This document shows positions 37,560 through 38,375 of a stretch of 38,375 bases of DNA, one piece after another. Under the pieces are notes generated by a model. The model saw nothing but the letters and a program-made list of their open reading frames with translations. It did no database searches and was not told the DNA's origin. The first letter of the stretch is position 1, and the number at the start of each line of letters is the position of its first letter. Both the position numbers and the translations under genes were made by a program. The stretch is from a virus. The stretch spans positions 1-38,375 of the IMG/VR virus record IMGVR_UViG_3300042691_020903. One strand, written 5' to 3'.

Positions 37560-38375
37560 CGATCATCCACCTCGCAATGGGCATGCCTGAGTTCGACAGG
37601 GCATGCCTCGAAGAGGGCCACCGCATCATGCGCCTCGAATGGGGTGACATGGATCACCGCACGCGCCAACAGGCCATCATCGATAATTGCCGTAACCTCA
37701 AGGCCGATGTCCTGTTCATGCAGCTCCAGAACCCCAAGGTGGTGGACCCAGCCACGCTCAAGGCGGTGCGCGAGATGGGCGTTATGGTCATCAACTGGAC
37801 CGGCGACGTGCGCGACCCCATCCCGCAGCACTACATCGACCTGGCACCCCACGTCCACATCACCGCCTTCACCAACAACCCGGACGTGGTTACCATGCGC
37901 GAGATGGGCTACGACGCCCGGTTCCTCCAGATCGGCTACGACCCGCTGATCTATAACGCCGACAACCGCATGACGGAGCGTTGCGTGGTCTTCGTCGGCA
38001 ATGACTACCGTGACCGCTTCCCGCTCTCTGGTGACCGGCGTGACAAGGTGCAAGCCTTGCACAGTGCCTTCCGCAATGAGTTCACGGCCTATGGTAAAGG
38101 TTTCGGCAAGATGCTCGTCAAAGGTGCCGATGCCGAGGTGTACAAGGAAGCGCTCATCGCCATCAACCTGGACCACTTCAACAGGCTGGGCTTCCACAGC
38201 GACCGCTACCTGCGGTCCCGCGCCTGTGGTGCCTATACCATCGACGGCACAAGGCTGTCCGAGGATGGCCTCATCGAGGCGGTGCGTGCTGCGCTCGACC
38301 AGCCAGACACCACCGAGCGCCTCGGCCTTGAGCAGGCCGCCCATACCTTTACCCATGACCGCTGGAATAACCGCA
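37547..38375 (+). CDS. CgeB-like glycosyltransferase (GT1/GT4 superfamily), crosses the circle junction
   Basis: From ATG at 37547 the frame is open to the right end, then continues at base 3 and stops at 107 (288 residues when joined). Not seen as one frame in linear form because the seam interrupts it. Features: N-terminal Rossmann strand LTIIHLAMGMPE, DVLFMQLQNPKV, MVINWTGDVRDPI, the middle FLQIGYDPLIY, VVFVGNDYRDRFP, and the C-terminal INLDHFNRLGFHSDRYLRSR then ACGAYTI, matching the CgeB/Glyco_trans_1_2 signature (R.xE..ACGxxxx). It transfers a sugar from a nucleotide donor to an unknown acceptor. It heads the chain of glycan genes that continues at 86. Confidence 0.85.
   Translation, partial: MQPLTIIHLAMGMPEFDRACLEEGHRIMRLEWGDMDHRTRQQAIIDNCRNLKADVLFMQLQNPKVVDPATLKAVREMGVMVINWTGDVRDPIPQHYIDLAPHVHITAFTNNPDVVTMREMGYDARFLQIGYDPLIYNADNRMTERCVVFVGNDYRDRFPLSGDRRDKVQALHSAFRNEFTAYGKGFGKMLVKGADAEVYKEALIAINLDHFNRLGFHSDRYLRSRACGAYTIDGTRLSEDGLIEAVRAALDQPDTTERLGLEQAAHTFTHDRWNNR
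38307..38375. repeat. 69-bp terminal direct repeat, right copy
   Basis: Identical to bases 1-69. It lies inside the CgeB-like glycosyltransferase gene, whose frame is continuous across the join. Removing one copy gives a circle of 38,306 bp. Confidence 0.95.

Noticed and set aside
1-38375. Integrase, repressor/Cro pair, CRISPR array, tRNA genes, diversity-generating retroelement
   Set aside because: Looked for recombinase motifs, repeat-spacer arrays, clover-leaf sequences and reverse transcriptase motifs on both strands; none seen. A dedicated tRNA search could still find a degenerate one.

Overview
The window is almost certainly a complete genome of a tailed (siphovirus-like) bacteriophage, given as a linearised circle. 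The first 69 bases are identical to the last 69, and the open reading frame that runs off the right end continues in frame at the left end, so the unique circular length would be 38,306 bp. The host is most likely a member of the Bacteroidota. Promoters have the Bacteroidota -7 element TAnnTTTG (TATATTTG occurs four times on the + strand at transcription-unit starts), start codons lack clear Shine-Dalgarno leaders, and several proteins look like families familiar from Bacteroidota phages (VirE-N type primase, small Cys-rich proteins, the portal and tail families). GC content is visibly high, with two AT-richer islands. No integrase, repressor, tRNA, reverse transcriptase or CRISPR array was seen, so a lytic lifestyle is the simplest reading.

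Layout (all genes on + except one). (1) About 36,999 through the junction to 2,360: a surface or glycan module with a GT-like protein, a CgeB-like glycosyltransferase spanning the circle junction, a DxD glycosyltransferase, a small lipoprotein, a SAM methyltransferase and one inverted GT2-like glycosyltransferase. (2) 2,341-5,392: small packaging-associated genes, then small and large terminase. (3) 5,389-13,881: tail block, with a tail-assembly-chaperone-like gene carrying a textbook -1 frameshift site, tail completion and neck proteins, structural proteins and tape measure. (4) 13,878-19,033: head block, with ClpP-type prohead protease fused to a scaffold-like tail, major capsid protein, tail-tube candidate, portal and head-tail connector. 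(5) 19,023-21,748: two fibre genes with a shared N-terminal module and a start-less C-terminal remnant. (6) 21,752-27,411: lysis and membrane cluster (holin-like proteins, amidase, a phosphoesterase, spanin-like proteins) and a large spike-like protein. (7) 27,412-36,998: early and replication region, with two TTG-N19-TATATTT promoters, small early genes, T7 gp2.5-like SSB, an RHH protein, VirE_N/SF3 primase-helicase, a C5-methyltransferase-like protein, an SF2 helicase and a VRR-NUC nuclease.

The most notable observation is a pair of about 105-nt structured RNAs at 30,302-30,411 and 33,027-33,130. Each begins 3 nt after a perfect TATATTTG box. Both can form the same three hairpins in the same order, with many compensatory differences, and a six-base-pair loop-loop (kissing) interaction between hairpins 2 and 3 is complementary in both copies although its sequence differs. 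The conserved unpaired segments fall in different reading frames in the two copies, so selection appears to act on the RNA. One copy lies upstream of the primase-helicase (followed by a repeat-rich leader that is a candidate origin), the other upstream of an AT-rich orphan gene. I do not recognise this RNA as a named family.

Functions below come from reading motifs by eye. No database search was possible, so assignments without named motifs are tentative.
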